Source of the DNA: Pseudoteredinibacter isoporae_A
GTDB lineage: Bacteria; Pseudomonadota; Gammaproteobacteria; Pseudomonadales; Cellvibrionaceae
Direction of reading: 5' to 3'
NCBI RefSeq assembly: GCF_040372805.1
Contig: NZ_BAABWJ010000008.1
Span: forward strand, 62,001 to 126,000
DNA length: 64,000 nucleotides
Positions within the stretch are counted from its first letter, which is position 1; the number at the start of each line of letters is the position of its first letter. The translations under genes were made by a program, and so were the position numbers. The notes under the pieces were generated by a model that saw nothing but the letters and a program-made list of their open reading frames with translations, did no database searches and was not told the origin of the DNA. Positions 16,128 to 25,109 of this stretch are shown here, piece by piece.

Positions 16128-18107
16128 ATGAAGATTCGAAAGCCCCTAAGCACGTTGAGCATACTGTTGGCTTGTTTGTTTTTTGGCCAGTGTGTGTTGG
16201 CCAGTTGCCAGGAAATCCTTGAAGCGCCTTTCATCTCCAGCGCAAACGCTCAAGCATCATCTGAACCCGCTTCCTATCAAGCGGCGCTCATTGCTCCGTC
16301 CTGTCAGAATGACCAGATACGTGGACGTTGGCGCGGGGTTCCGGGGGTTCTGATTCCACCGTCCAAAATCGATGCACTCCCCACACGTTATCAAGACAAA
16401 TTTGGCTGGTTCGAACTGCCGGGATATTGGTCCCTGGAGAGTCTGGGTATTACCGCTGAAGACCCTCAAGCTTATATTACATTGTGGACGGATATTGCCC
16501 TTCTCGGCAATCTGGCAAGTGGCGAGCGACTGGCGCTATGGCCAGGACGTTTTCAATCTGCCTACCGAATGTATGTTGATAATGGCAAAGGCGAGATTGT
16601 GAAAACCTATGACAACTTGTCTGAGTTTATTCCTGAATCTGGGCAGTTTATTGAGCGGCTACCCTCAGTGCGCGTCAGTGGCCGCCTTTTGGATGGTGCG
16701 TACACCCAGCTGCCCCGACTGTATCCAGGTGCCAAGGTCATTGTGCAGCTTTACAACGAAGACTATCGTACTGGAGGTGCTTCGCAGCCTCCGCTTCTGG
16801 GCAATGCCGATCAACTGTATCGCAGTGTCATGCAGCGCTGGTCCTGGCATATTCTGTTTTTGGGGGCCTGCTTACTGGTGGCCATTTATTCGGCGTCCCA
16901 GGCGGTGTTCAGTAAACGTCGTCGCCCTCTGTATCTGTTCTCGGTAATTATGTCTTTGGGGGCCGGGGTTCGTCTGTTAGTGACGGGCAGCCTGTTGGCT
17001 TATTTTATTCCAGGTTTGACGGTAGTGAGCCATTTCTATTTTACCTGGATCAGTTTTCTGGGATTACTGGCGATTTTTATTTACGGGCAGCCTTATGTTT
17101 TGCCCGAATTGTTTGAGCATAGGCAGAGGCTGAAAAAGCTGATCTATTTATTGGCGGTCCTTCCGCTGATTATTTTAGGAAGTATTCCCTTTTTGGGGTT
17201 GCATGAGTTTTTACTTCTCGGACATGGCCTGCGCTTATTGTACATCGTTGTAGCGATTCTTTACGTGGCTTTTCTGCTGTATCAGGCCTTCCGTTTTCCC
17301 TTCAAACAGTGGCTGACCTTTGCGGGTATTATGATGATCTTGATCAGTGGAACATCTGATGCTCTCTACTATCGCCGCAATACAGACCCTTATATTGAAC
17401 TCTTTGCTATCGCGGTTTTCTTGTTTATCGCTTTTCAGGTGATGTATGTCAGTTGGGGGTATATGCGTTTGTTGATGCGTGAACGGGGCCTCAGTCTTCG
17501 ATTACAGGAATTGAACGAAAATCTGGAGCAACAGGTAAAGTCCCGCACACAAGATCTTCAGGAAGCCAATCAGCGACTGGCCCTGGCGGCGACCACTGAC
17601 GCTTTAACAGGCCTGCCCAATCGGCGAGCGTTCGACGAGCAAGTCGAACAGGAGCTCCAGCGAGCTCACCGTTATGGCAGCGAGTGTTGCCTGGCGATTG
17701 TCGACGCTGATTGGTTTAAAAGCGTCAACGATCGCTTTGGCCATGACTTCGGTGATCGGGTGTTGCAGTGTATGGGACAATTCTTTTCACAACGTTTACG
17801 AACAACGGATTTTGTGGCTCGCATTGGGGGTGAGGAATTCGCGGTTTTGCTTCCATCCACATCACTATTGTCGGCTCGAAAATTGATGGACGAACTGTGC
17901 CGTCGTTTCACAACCATTCATTTTTCTGAGCAGCCTGAATATCAAGTCAGTGTCAGCATTGGTTTGGCTCAGTGGCATTTCGATGAAAACTTTGCTGAGC
18001 TTTATCAACGTGCTGACCGAGCCCTATATCAAGCCAAACAAGAAGGGCGAGGGCGGGTTTGTCATAGTGAGAAGACCGCCAAAAACGGTACTATAGAAAC
18101 ACCTTGA
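16128..18107 (+). CDS. 7TM-DISM-type membrane diguanylate cyclase
   Basis: A 659-residue inner-membrane signalling protein. A signal peptide is followed by a periplasmic domain of about 200 residues (7TMR-DISMED2-like, with WSLESLGI and LALWPGRFQSAYRMYVDNG), seven membrane helices at about residues 240-455, a short coiled coil (LNENLEQQVKSRTQDLQEANQRL, cut here by a few residues in meaning only), and a GGDEF domain. The active site reads GGEEF and is preceded by RTTD at the right distance for an allosteric I-site, so it should make cyclic di-GMP with product inhibition. AAAGGGATTT before the ATG at 16128 supports that start over an upstream TTG-type extension. The periplasmic ligand is unknown. 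Confidence 0.88.
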   Translation: MKIRKPLSTLSILLACLFFGQCVLASCQEILEAPFISSANAQASSEPASYQAALIAPSCQNDQIRGRWRGVPGVLIPPSKIDALPTRYQDKFGWFELPGYWSLESLGITAEDPQAYITLWTDIALLGNLASGERLALWPGRFQSAYRMYVDNGKGEIVKTYDNLSEFIPESGQFIERLPSVRVSGRLLDGAYTQLPRLYPGAKVIVQLYNEDYRTGGASQPPLLGNADQLYRSVMQRWSWHILFLGACLLVAIYSASQAVFSKRRRPLYLFSVIMSLGAGVRLLVTGSLLAYFIPGLTVVSHFYFTWISFLGLLAIFIYGQPYVLPELFEHRQRLKKLIYLLAVLPLIILGSIPFLGLHEFLLLGHGLRLLYIVVAILYVAFLLYQAFRFPFKQWLTFAGIMMILISGTSDALYYRRNTDPYIELFAIAVFLFIAFQVMYVSWGYMRLLMRERGLSLRLQELNENLEQQVKSRTQDLQEANQRLALAATTDALTGLPNRRAFDEQVEQELQRAHRYGSECCLAIVDADWFKSVNDRFGHDFGDRVLQCMGQFFSQRLRTTDFVARIGGEEFAVLLPSTSLLSARKLMDELCRRFTTIHFSEQPEYQVSVSIGLAQWHFDENFAELYQRADRALYQAKQEGRGRVCHSEKTAKNGTIETP

Positions 18108-18343
18108 GTGTTGAAATGTTCTCTCTCACTTACAACATGGAATCCATTAGCTCAGTTGCCGTGAGATTTGCAGAATTTTCATCTTGATTTTAAGCGATGT
18201 CTTTTTAGCCGGTTTATTCACAAATTGTATTCGTTTTTCTATACAGACTGATATTAAGTCAATACTATCGATCGTCGAATGGGCGCTCTGCTGACCCAAT
18301 CAGCTTGGGTGTTTTGGAAATGTATTGATGGATTGATTTGACT

Positions 18344-19729
18344 ATGGCCAGTTTGATAAAAAAAATTTACATAATAAAGCCTGTTTTTCTGTGTTTGCTA
18401 TTGGTATCGATGAATTCAGCCTTAGGAAAGGGAACCAAAGACTTGGCTGGTCCGCCCGAAAATTTGTCGGATGAGGACAAGTTGTACGGTTTATCTTTAT
18501 TTTGGAAGGAAGCCAGTTATAACTTTGCTTTTTTTGATCAGGTTCCAGGATTAGATTTTGATAATGCTTATAAACATTCAATTTCTAGGGTTCTAGCCAC
18601 TCAGTCAACGTACGACTATTATCGGGAGCTGATGAGGCTGAATGCCATGTTGCGTGATGGGCATACGAATATATATCTTCCTGAAGGATTGTCTGAGAAG
18701 CATATCGATTGGCCAGCGGTAGAATTGACAGAGGCCAATAGAAAAGCCGTTGTCACCAGCGTGGACAAACGTCTGCAATACTTGGTTCCATTAGGATCTA
18801 CTGTTGTTTCCGTCGATGGTATTGCAGTGGATCACTATCTGAAAACAACAATGATGCCTTATATCGCGAGTTCGACCGATCATATTCTGTGGAACGATGC
18901 TGTAAGAAGGGTGTTAGATGGGCTCCCTGAGAGTGAAATAAAGGTGGAGTTTAAAACTCCGTCAGGGGAAATTCAGGAGGTCGCGCTGAAACGCAATTCA
19001 AGAGGTAAAAAAATTGAAAAAGTAAGCCTGGAAATGCCGAGTTCGAATGGCGAGCTGTTTGAATTTAAGCGGCTGAAGGATGATATTGCGTATATGGCTT
19101 TGAATGGTTTTCATGATGAAAAGATTATCGAAGATTTTAAAAAGGCATACCGGGATATTCAGCAAGCAAAAGCACTGATTATTGATGTTAGATTTAATGG
19201 TGGTGGTAATTCCGATATCGCAGCTGAGATACTTGCTCACTTCGCTCAGAAAAAGTTAGAGGGGTCTACCTGGAAAACCCGAAAACACATTGCAGCATAT
19301 AAGGCATGGGGTTTCTATAGCGATGAATATAAAGAGTATGCTGAGGATAGAGCGTGGTATTCGGGTTCGATGAGCTCTTTTGAAGCGAAGAAAGACAATC
19401 ATATTGTTCCGACTTATGTGTTGACTGGCCGATATACAGCTTCAGCGGCAGAAGACTTTTTAATCTATGCCGATAAATTGGATCATTTCACGACCATCGG
19501 CGAGAAGACTTATGGCAGCACTGGCCAGCCAATATTTTTCGATTTACCCGGAGGAGGATCATTTAGAATTTGTACTAAACGTGATACCTACCCCGATGGC
19601 CGGGAGTTTGTAGGTTATGGAATTATTCCCGATGTAGAAATTCAAAGAACGCCTGATCATTTGCGCTCCGAAAGAGATATCGTGTTGGCTAAGGCCATTG
19701 AAGGTTTGCAACAGCGTATGAATCCATAG
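18344..19729 (+). CDS. S41 family (C-terminal-processing-like) serine peptidase
   Basis: A 461-residue exported peptidase. A signal peptide (hydrophobic run ending near SMNSALG) leads into an N-terminal helical domain, a small PDZ-like strand region (VVSVDGIAV), and the S41 catalytic core from about residue 240. Key motifs: LIIDVRFNGGGNSD, the GRYTASAAEDFL block with the nucleophile Ser, and GEKTYGSTGQP with the general-base Lys region. S41 members cleave peptides at hydrophobic C-termini or process periplasmic substrates. The gene and its upstream gap are clearly more AT-rich than neighbours, which suggests separate ancestry. The ATG at 18344 was chosen over a TTG at 18338; the ribosome site is poor. 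Confidence 0.87.
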   Translation: MASLIKKIYIIKPVFLCLLLVSMNSALGKGTKDLAGPPENLSDEDKLYGLSLFWKEASYNFAFFDQVPGLDFDNAYKHSISRVLATQSTYDYYRELMRLNAMLRDGHTNIYLPEGLSEKHIDWPAVELTEANRKAVVTSVDKRLQYLVPLGSTVVSVDGIAVDHYLKTTMMPYIASSTDHILWNDAVRRVLDGLPESEIKVEFKTPSGEIQEVALKRNSRGKKIEKVSLEMPSSNGELFEFKRLKDDIAYMALNGFHDEKIIEDFKKAYRDIQQAKALIIDVRFNGGGNSDIAAEILAHFAQKKLEGSTWKTRKHIAAYKAWGFYSDEYKEYAEDRAWYSGSMSSFEAKKDNHIVPTYVLTGRYTASAAEDFLIYADKLDHFTTIGEKTYGSTGQPIFFDLPGGGSFRICTKRDTYPDGREFVGYGIIPDVEIQRTPDHLRSERDIVLAKAIEGLQQRMNP

Positions 19730-20100
19730 GCCCGTATTTTGTCTGCATACAAAAGTGAAGGCGGGAAGTGGATTAAGTGTGAACGACTACCCCAACAGTG
19801 CACTATGAATACATGAGTGTGGGCATAACTCTATTGGAAAGATCAACGCGATTGAGCTGTGGCATGGAGACCAGCTAAGAAGCATTACGTTGATCAAATA
19901 ATGTACCCTCCCCGGTCGATATCTCCGACCGCGGCTAAATGCCGCAATCTATGTCATTGATAAGCATTTGCATTTAGTGTTAGCATTTCGCGCGCTATAC
20001 GGCTGTTAGGCCTTTCGATAAAGACCGGCTCGAGAAGCCTGCTCGGTGGACTGGTATAGGAATACGGCCATTGATTCACGCCCTGTGTTAAGGAGTTTCC
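19730..20100. promoter_or_regulatory. Intergenic region upstream of the imelysin operon with Fur-box-like site
   Basis: This 371-base gap has no convincing gene. Two small hairpins are visible at 19913-19931 (CGGTCG/CGACCG) and 19931-19945 (GCGGC/GCCGC), without T-tracts. The region ends with AAGGAG seven bases before the imelysin ATG. A Fur-box-like sequence lies at 19959-19977. Confidence 0.45.
19959..19977 (-). promoter_or_regulatory. Possible Fur box before imelysin operon
   Basis: Read on the minus strand, this 19-mer agrees with the Fur consensus GATAATGATAATCATTATC at 12 of 19 positions (my count by eye). It lies about 125 bases before the imelysin start. Iron control fits the encoded functions, but the site is weaker than the others in this window. 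Confidence 0.4.
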
Positions 20101-21375
20101 ATGTTTTTCAAGTCCCGATGCGTCGTCGCGTTGAGCGTATGCGCCGCCTCATTGTTCAGTGCGCAAACCTTGGCGGAGAAGCCGTCTGCCGAATCTGTGG
20201 TACAACATTATTCTGATCTGGCTCACGCCATATACGAAGATTCACTGCTTACCGCTCAGCAGTTGCAAGTCGCTATTGATGAGTTTCTGTCCAAACCCAG
20301 TGCCGAAGGCCTGCTGTCTGCAAAAGCGGCGTGGAAAGCGGCACGTGTGCCATACCAGCAGTCTGAGGTGTTTCGTTTCGGTAATCCGGTGGTTGATGAT
20401 TGGGAAGGGCAGTTGAATGCCTGGCCTTTAGATGAAGGGCTGATCGACTATGTTGAGCAGGGCAGTTATCAGGCTGAGCTGGGCAATGTGGGTGCGAATG
20501 CCAATATTATCGCCAATACGAGTTTGCAGCTGGGCGCGAATACTCTGGATACTCAAAAACTGACCCCTGAATTGCTTGCGTCTCTCAATGAACTGGGTGG
20601 TTCCGAGGCGAATGTGGCCACGGGCTATCATGCGATCGAATTTTTGCTGTGGGGGCAGGATTTGAATGGTACCGCACCGGGTGCCGGTAGTCGTCCTTTT
20701 ACGGATTTTATTGCCGGTGACGCCTGCACCGGGGGAGCTTGTGAGCGCCGTCGAGAGTACCTGCGTGCCAGCAGCCAATTGTTGATCGATGATTTACAGT
20801 ATATGGTCAAGCAATGGGATAAAACGGTTGCAGACAATTATCGGGCAGAGTTGCTGGCTATGTCTGCCAAGCGGGGCCTGAGTCGTATGTTGTTCGGGAT
20901 GGGCAGCTTGTCTCTGGGGGAACTGGCCGGTGAACGCCTTAAGGTAGCACTAGAAGCCAACTCTCCAGAAGATGAACACGACTGCTTCAGTGACAACACT
21001 CATTATTCGCACTTCTATAATGGTTTGGGCATTCGCAATGTATACACTGGTGAATACCAGCGTAGCGATGGTCGTCGCTTGAGTGGACCGGGTATCATGG
21101 CGTTGTTGGTGACCAAAGACGAGACTCTCGCCAACAATGTACTTAGCAGTATGAACAAGAGCCAGGCAAGTCTACAGAAACTGGTGGACAGTGCGGAGCG
21201 CAAGGACTCGCCAGAAGCGTTTGATCAATTGATCGCAGAGGGCAATACCCGAGGCGCGAAGCTGATCAATGCATCGATTCAGGATCTGGTAGCACAAACA
21301 CAACAAATCGAACTTGCCGCTAAATCTCTTGGTATTGATAACCTTAACCCTGATAACGCTGACCACGATTTTTAA
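20101..21375 (+). CDS. Imelysin family (peptidase M75/IrpA-like) periplasmic protein
   Basis: A 424-residue exported protein: signal peptide ending ASLFSAQTLA, then an all-helical imelysin domain. The family motif GxHxxE is intact (GYHAIEFLLWGQD, near residue 180), preceded by KAAWKAARVPYQQSEVFRFG and WPLDEGLIDYV. Imelysin-like proteins (IrpA, the insulin-cleaving protein of Pseudomonas, EfeO M75 domains) are linked to iron uptake; proteolysis is doubted for most. It starts a six-gene plus-strand series and its stop overlaps the DUF1111 start by one base. The order imelysin, di-haem protein, imelysin, DUF1513 recurs in pseudomonads. The good ribosome site AAGGAG supports this start. Confidence 0.92.
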   Translation: MFFKSRCVVALSVCAASLFSAQTLAEKPSAESVVQHYSDLAHAIYEDSLLTAQQLQVAIDEFLSKPSAEGLLSAKAAWKAARVPYQQSEVFRFGNPVVDDWEGQLNAWPLDEGLIDYVEQGSYQAELGNVGANANIIANTSLQLGANTLDTQKLTPELLASLNELGGSEANVATGYHAIEFLLWGQDLNGTAPGAGSRPFTDFIAGDACTGGACERRREYLRASSQLLIDDLQYMVKQWDKTVADNYRAELLAMSAKRGLSRMLFGMGSLSLGELAGERLKVALEANSPEDEHDCFSDNTHYSHFYNGLGIRNVYTGEYQRSDGRRLSGPGIMALLVTKDETLANNVLSSMNKSQASLQKLVDSAERKDSPEAFDQLIAEGNTRGAKLINASIQDLVAQTQQIELAAKSLGIDNLNPDNADHDF

Positions 21376-22805
21376 TGCACTATTTCTCTAAGATTGGTGG
21401 TGCCTGTTTTGGCACCACCGGCATGTCAATTTGCTCCATTCTCAGTGGGCTTGTATTGAGCCTGTGTTCTAATTCTGTCATTGCCGAAGAATTGAAACCC
21501 GATCGCAGCCGTGTGAGTCCTAAGGGCGTTCATTCTTTTTCTCAACCCGCAGCTAATATGCCGTTAATGCGTCGCTTGGATTTCAGCGTAGGGAACAGTT
21601 TTTTTCGCAATCCTTGGGTGGCTGCACCCGCGAGCACTGATGCTCGTGATGGCCTGGGGCCTTTGTTCAACACTAATGCGTGCCAGAACTGTCATATCAA
21701 AGATGGACGAGGTCACTTGCCGCACGGTGACAGCGATAATGCTGTGTCGTTGCTTTTGCGTTTGAATGTGGCGGGCGCGAAGGACATTCCCATGGATGCC
21801 CCGAATAAGGCCGATCCTATCTATGGTGGACAGTTGCAGGATTTCGCGTTACCCGGTTTGGCCGCGGAAGGGCAAATCAGTATTCGTTATGAAGAAAAAA
21901 CAATTGAATTGGCGGATGGTAGCCAGCGGCAGTTACGCAAGCCGATATTTTCCATTCGTGATTTGGCCTATGGGCCTTTACATGAGCACACAACAATTTC
22001 TGCGCGTATTGCACCGGCTATGGTGGGTTTAGGTTTGCTGGAAGCTATCCCAAAGACTCGACTTAGGGCGTTGGCTGACCCTGAGGATCGCGATCAAGAC
22101 GGTATTTCAGGGCGCATTAATGCTGTGTGGGACATTAAAAAACAAAGCCTCCAAGCGGGTCGTTTTGGCTGGAAAGCGGGACAGCCCAGTTTGGAACAGC
22201 AGAATGCGGGCGCGTTTAATGGCGATATGGGAATACGCTCCAGTCTTTTTCCCAATGAAAATTGCACCACCCGACAAAAAGCCTGCGCGGATATGGCTGA
22301 ACGCGGCGATTTGAAGAAGCTGGAAGTGAGCGACAATATACTCGAGCAGATAACCTTTTATACACGTAATCTGGCCGTGCCCAAACGTCGTAAACCCAAC
22401 GACAAAGAGGTTGTTGCGGGGGAAGCAATATTTGAACGATTGGGCTGTTCAGGCTGTCATACTCCGGAGCACAATACTGCAGAGGATTACCCTCTGTCCT
22501 GGTTGGCGGCAAGCCGTATCGCCCCGTACACGGATTTACTGCTTCACGACATGGGGCCGGAACTGGCCGATGACAGCCAGGAATTTATCGCGCAAGGTAA
22601 TGAATGGCGAACCCCGCCACTTTGGGGGCTGGGGATGATTCGGGAAGTCAATGGTGTTGAAGCCTTGCTGCATGATGGCCGCGCACGTGATGCTGAAGAG
22701 GCGATTCTCTGGCACGGTGGTGAAGGTGCTCAAGCGAATGCTCGCTATCGACAGCTGAACAAATCAGAGCGCGAACAGTTACTGGCATTTTTGTACGATC
22801 TATAA
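21375..22805 (+). CDS. Di-haem oxidoreductase, DUF1111 family
   Basis: A 476-residue periplasmic c-type cytochrome. Two CxxCH haem-binding sites are visible: C103-Q-N-C106-H107 (NACQNCHIKDGRG) and C358-S-G-C361-H362 (GCSGCHTPEH). The N-terminus has a hydrophobic leader ending near SVIAEE. The protein belongs to the putative thiol oxidoreductase/DHOR group, distantly related to MauG and di-haem peroxidases. The ATG overlaps the stop of the imelysin gene by one base, indicating translational coupling. In this setting a redox step on periplasmic iron or copper is a reasonable inference, not a demonstrated role. Confidence 0.9.
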   Translation: MHYFSKIGGACFGTTGMSICSILSGLVLSLCSNSVIAEELKPDRSRVSPKGVHSFSQPAANMPLMRRLDFSVGNSFFRNPWVAAPASTDARDGLGPLFNTNACQNCHIKDGRGHLPHGDSDNAVSLLLRLNVAGAKDIPMDAPNKADPIYGGQLQDFALPGLAAEGQISIRYEEKTIELADGSQRQLRKPIFSIRDLAYGPLHEHTTISARIAPAMVGLGLLEAIPKTRLRALADPEDRDQDGISGRINAVWDIKKQSLQAGRFGWKAGQPSLEQQNAGAFNGDMGIRSSLFPNENCTTRQKACADMAERGDLKKLEVSDNILEQITFYTRNLAVPKRRKPNDKEVVAGEAIFERLGCSGCHTPEHNTAEDYPLSWLAASRIAPYTDLLLHDMGPELADDSQEFIAQGNEWRTPPLWGLGMIREVNGVEALLHDGRARDAEEAILWHGGEGAQANARYRQLNKSEREQLLAFLYDL

Positions 22806-22823
22806 AGGCAGCAGGAGTCGAAA

Positions 22824-23942
22824 GTGAGGCCTACAAAATATTTGCATAACGTGAACGCAAGACGGTGGTTTGCGTCGGGCGTGTTGGCGCTCGGTATTGT
22901 GTTGTCTGGCTGTACCGAAAAACCTCCCGAAGACACTTTCATTCATCGCGCCCTGAATGACTACATATTGCCCCTGCAAGGTAATATGGCCGAGCGCAGT
23001 AAGCATTTGGCCGAGCTCGTTACTGAGCAATGTCGAGGACTGGAGGGCAGTGAGGCTGGCGAACAGACTCTTGATCTTGAGTCCTTGCAAGCAGCTTGGC
23101 GTTTGTCGATGCGAGCGTGGGAACAATTGCAGGCCATTAACTATGGCCCTATCAACACCAAAAATTTAGCCTGGAAGTTTCAGTTCTGGCCCGACAGTAA
23201 AAACCTGCTTGCCAGAAAAATCCGCCCGCTATTGTCGAGTGAACAATCACTGACTCCTGAACAATTCAACAAGGCCAGCACCGTAGTGCAGGGCTTATCG
23301 GCGATTGAATATTTGCTTTTTGATCCGTCTCTGAACACGCAAAGAGTGTCGAGCAACCGCATGTGCGATTTGCTGAGTCTACAGAGTGATCAATTGCAGC
23401 GTCATAGCGCGAGCCTGTTGCAGGATTGGCAGGGCCGTTATGGCAAGCAGTTAAACCGCTATGGCCCAGAAAATGTTGACTTTCCAGACGCCAAAACGGT
23501 TGTCGCTCACATTGTCGATGGCCAACTATCTTTGTTGGAATCGGCGAGCAATAAAAAATTAGCGGATGCTCTGGGCAGCAAGCGTAAAAAAGCACGAGTT
23601 AACCCTTACCTGTTAGAATCGTGGCGGTCACAGAATTCGCGCCAGAACCTGCAGGCAAACCTGGCCAGTGTTGATCTGCTTTTTCATCGTGCCGGCCTCA
23701 AACGTTACCTCGAAAAAAGCGGGGCTGAGCCGCTCGCCAAAGAAATTGAATTGGCACTTCAGAAGGCCCAGGAACATTTGCGTGCAGATCACCGCAGCTT
23801 TTTTCAGAGTTTGCAGGCTGGGAATATCGACAATGCTGAGGCCAGCCAGCAAGCGCTGAGTGAATTGGCGGGCTTGTATAAACACCCGCTCCCCAAAGCG
23901 TTGGGAATTCAGTTAGGCTTCAACAATAATGACGGCGATTGA
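22824..23942 (+). CDS. Second imelysin family protein, lipoprotein
   Basis: A 372-residue lipoprotein starting at a GTG with AGGAG upstream. The leader ends LSGC, a lipobox placing acylated Cys near residue 30. The helical imelysin fold is visible through LQAAWRLSMRAWEQLQAINYGP and WKFQFWPDSKNLL. At the position of the GxHxxE motif it reads GLSAIEYLLFDP, so the motif His is replaced by Ser while Glu is kept. This contrasts with the upstream paralogue and suggests altered metal binding. It lies between the di-haem protein and the DUF1513 gene, overlapping the latter by 14 bases. Confidence 0.88.
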   Translation: MRPTKYLHNVNARRWFASGVLALGIVLSGCTEKPPEDTFIHRALNDYILPLQGNMAERSKHLAELVTEQCRGLEGSEAGEQTLDLESLQAAWRLSMRAWEQLQAINYGPINTKNLAWKFQFWPDSKNLLARKIRPLLSSEQSLTPEQFNKASTVVQGLSAIEYLLFDPSLNTQRVSSNRMCDLLSLQSDQLQRHSASLLQDWQGRYGKQLNRYGPENVDFPDAKTVVAHIVDGQLSLLESASNKKLADALGSKRKKARVNPYLLESWRSQNSRQNLQANLASVDLLFHRAGLKRYLEKSGAEPLAKEIELALQKAQEHLRADHRSFFQSLQAGNIDNAEASQQALSELAGLYKHPLPKALGIQLGFNNNDGD

Positions 23943-25065
23943 TCGGCGAACTTTTCTTCTGGGCAGCGCCGGCTATAGTCTGGCCGCCTTGATGGCCTGT
24001 GCGCCTGAGACAGGGCATCAGGCGCGTCTATTAAGTGGTTTTCAAAGCCTGGGTAAGCAAGGGCGTAAATATGGAGTTGCGGCGATTGACCTCAATGGCA
24101 GATTACGTTTCAGTTTGACCTTGCCTCAGCGCTTGCACCAGATCATTACTTTACCCGCGAGTCATCCCGGGCAATCACGGGAATGTTTGGCCGTTGCCCG
24201 CCGCCCAGGTACTGAGCTTTATCATATCGATGTCGACCGGGGTCAATTACTGAATACGATTCGCTCCCCCGGCAATCGCCACTTTTTTGGGCATGCCAGT
24301 TGTGTGGAGCAAGGGGATTATATTGTTGTGCCCCAAAACCATCTCGATGAAAAGGCATCGAGTATAGGAATATATGATCGAAAAGAAGCTTGGGCTCTGA
24401 TTGATGAAATTCCTTTGCCAACGGTTGGCCCTCACCAGCTTGAATGTCTGTCTGATGGAAAAACCCTTGTGGTCGCAATGGGAGGAATTCACACGCATCC
24501 TGAGAGCGGGCGAAAAAAACTCAATATCGACTCCATGCAATCTTCTCTACTGTATCTCGACAGTGGCAGCGGTAAAGTGCTCGACGACTTCCGTCCTCCC
24601 GATCCTAAGTTGAGTCTACGACATCTTGCAATAACGTCTGATGATCACGTTATTGTTGGCGCTCAATATCAAGGGGATGGTGAAACGATTTGGCCCCTAG
24701 CATACTCCCACAAAGGAGAAAGCTCATTGCAAGCTTTGTCGGCCTCACAGGAGGTCTGGCGGCTACACCAACAGTATATTGGTAGTGTCAGTGTTGAGGT
24801 GGGTGTGGAGAGTGCTCGCTTTGCGTATTTGAGTTCCCCTCGTGGCGGGGTGGTGAGTCGATGGGACTTGCACAGCGGTGAGTGTATTGAACATAGGGAT
24901 ATCCGCGACGCCTGCGGTGTGGCGTTTTCTAATGTACAGCACGGGTTTTTCATCAGTAATGGTGCCGGGCAGATGCTTAAATCTGAACAGAATACCGGTC
25001 AAGTCAAAGCCTTGGCCTACCAACAAGGTATCATTTGGGATAATCATCTGAGCTTTATCATGTAA
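23929..25065 (+). CDS. DUF1513 family protein, Tat-exported beta-propeller-like
   Basis: A 378-residue protein with a twin-arginine leader (DRRTFLLGSAGYSLAALMAC), also ending in a possible lipobox Cys. The body contains repeated short beta blades (for example HPGQSRECLAVARRPG, GPHQLECLSDGKTLVVAMGGIHTHP, RHLAITSDDHVIVGAQYQG) typical of DUF1513, a propeller-like family always found beside imelysin and di-haem genes. Tat export implies folding, perhaps with cofactor, before transport. It overlaps the preceding gene by 14 bases and is followed after 44 bases by a multicopper oxidase. Its biochemical role is unknown. Confidence 0.9.
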   Translation: MTAIDRRTFLLGSAGYSLAALMACAPETGHQARLLSGFQSLGKQGRKYGVAAIDLNGRLRFSLTLPQRLHQIITLPASHPGQSRECLAVARRPGTELYHIDVDRGQLLNTIRSPGNRHFFGHASCVEQGDYIVVPQNHLDEKASSIGIYDRKEAWALIDEIPLPTVGPHQLECLSDGKTLVVAMGGIHTHPESGRKKLNIDSMQSSLLYLDSGSGKVLDDFRPPDPKLSLRHLAITSDDHVIVGAQYQGDGETIWPLAYSHKGESSLQALSASQEVWRLHQQYIGSVSVEVGVESARFAYLSSPRGGVVSRWDLHSGECIEHRDIRDACGVAFSNVQHGFFISNGAGQMLKSEQNTGQVKALAYQQGIIWDNHLSFIM

Positions 25066-25109
25066 GTCGATCAGGCAAGGCTCGAGGCCTTGGTGTTGGA
25101 ATCCAATTT

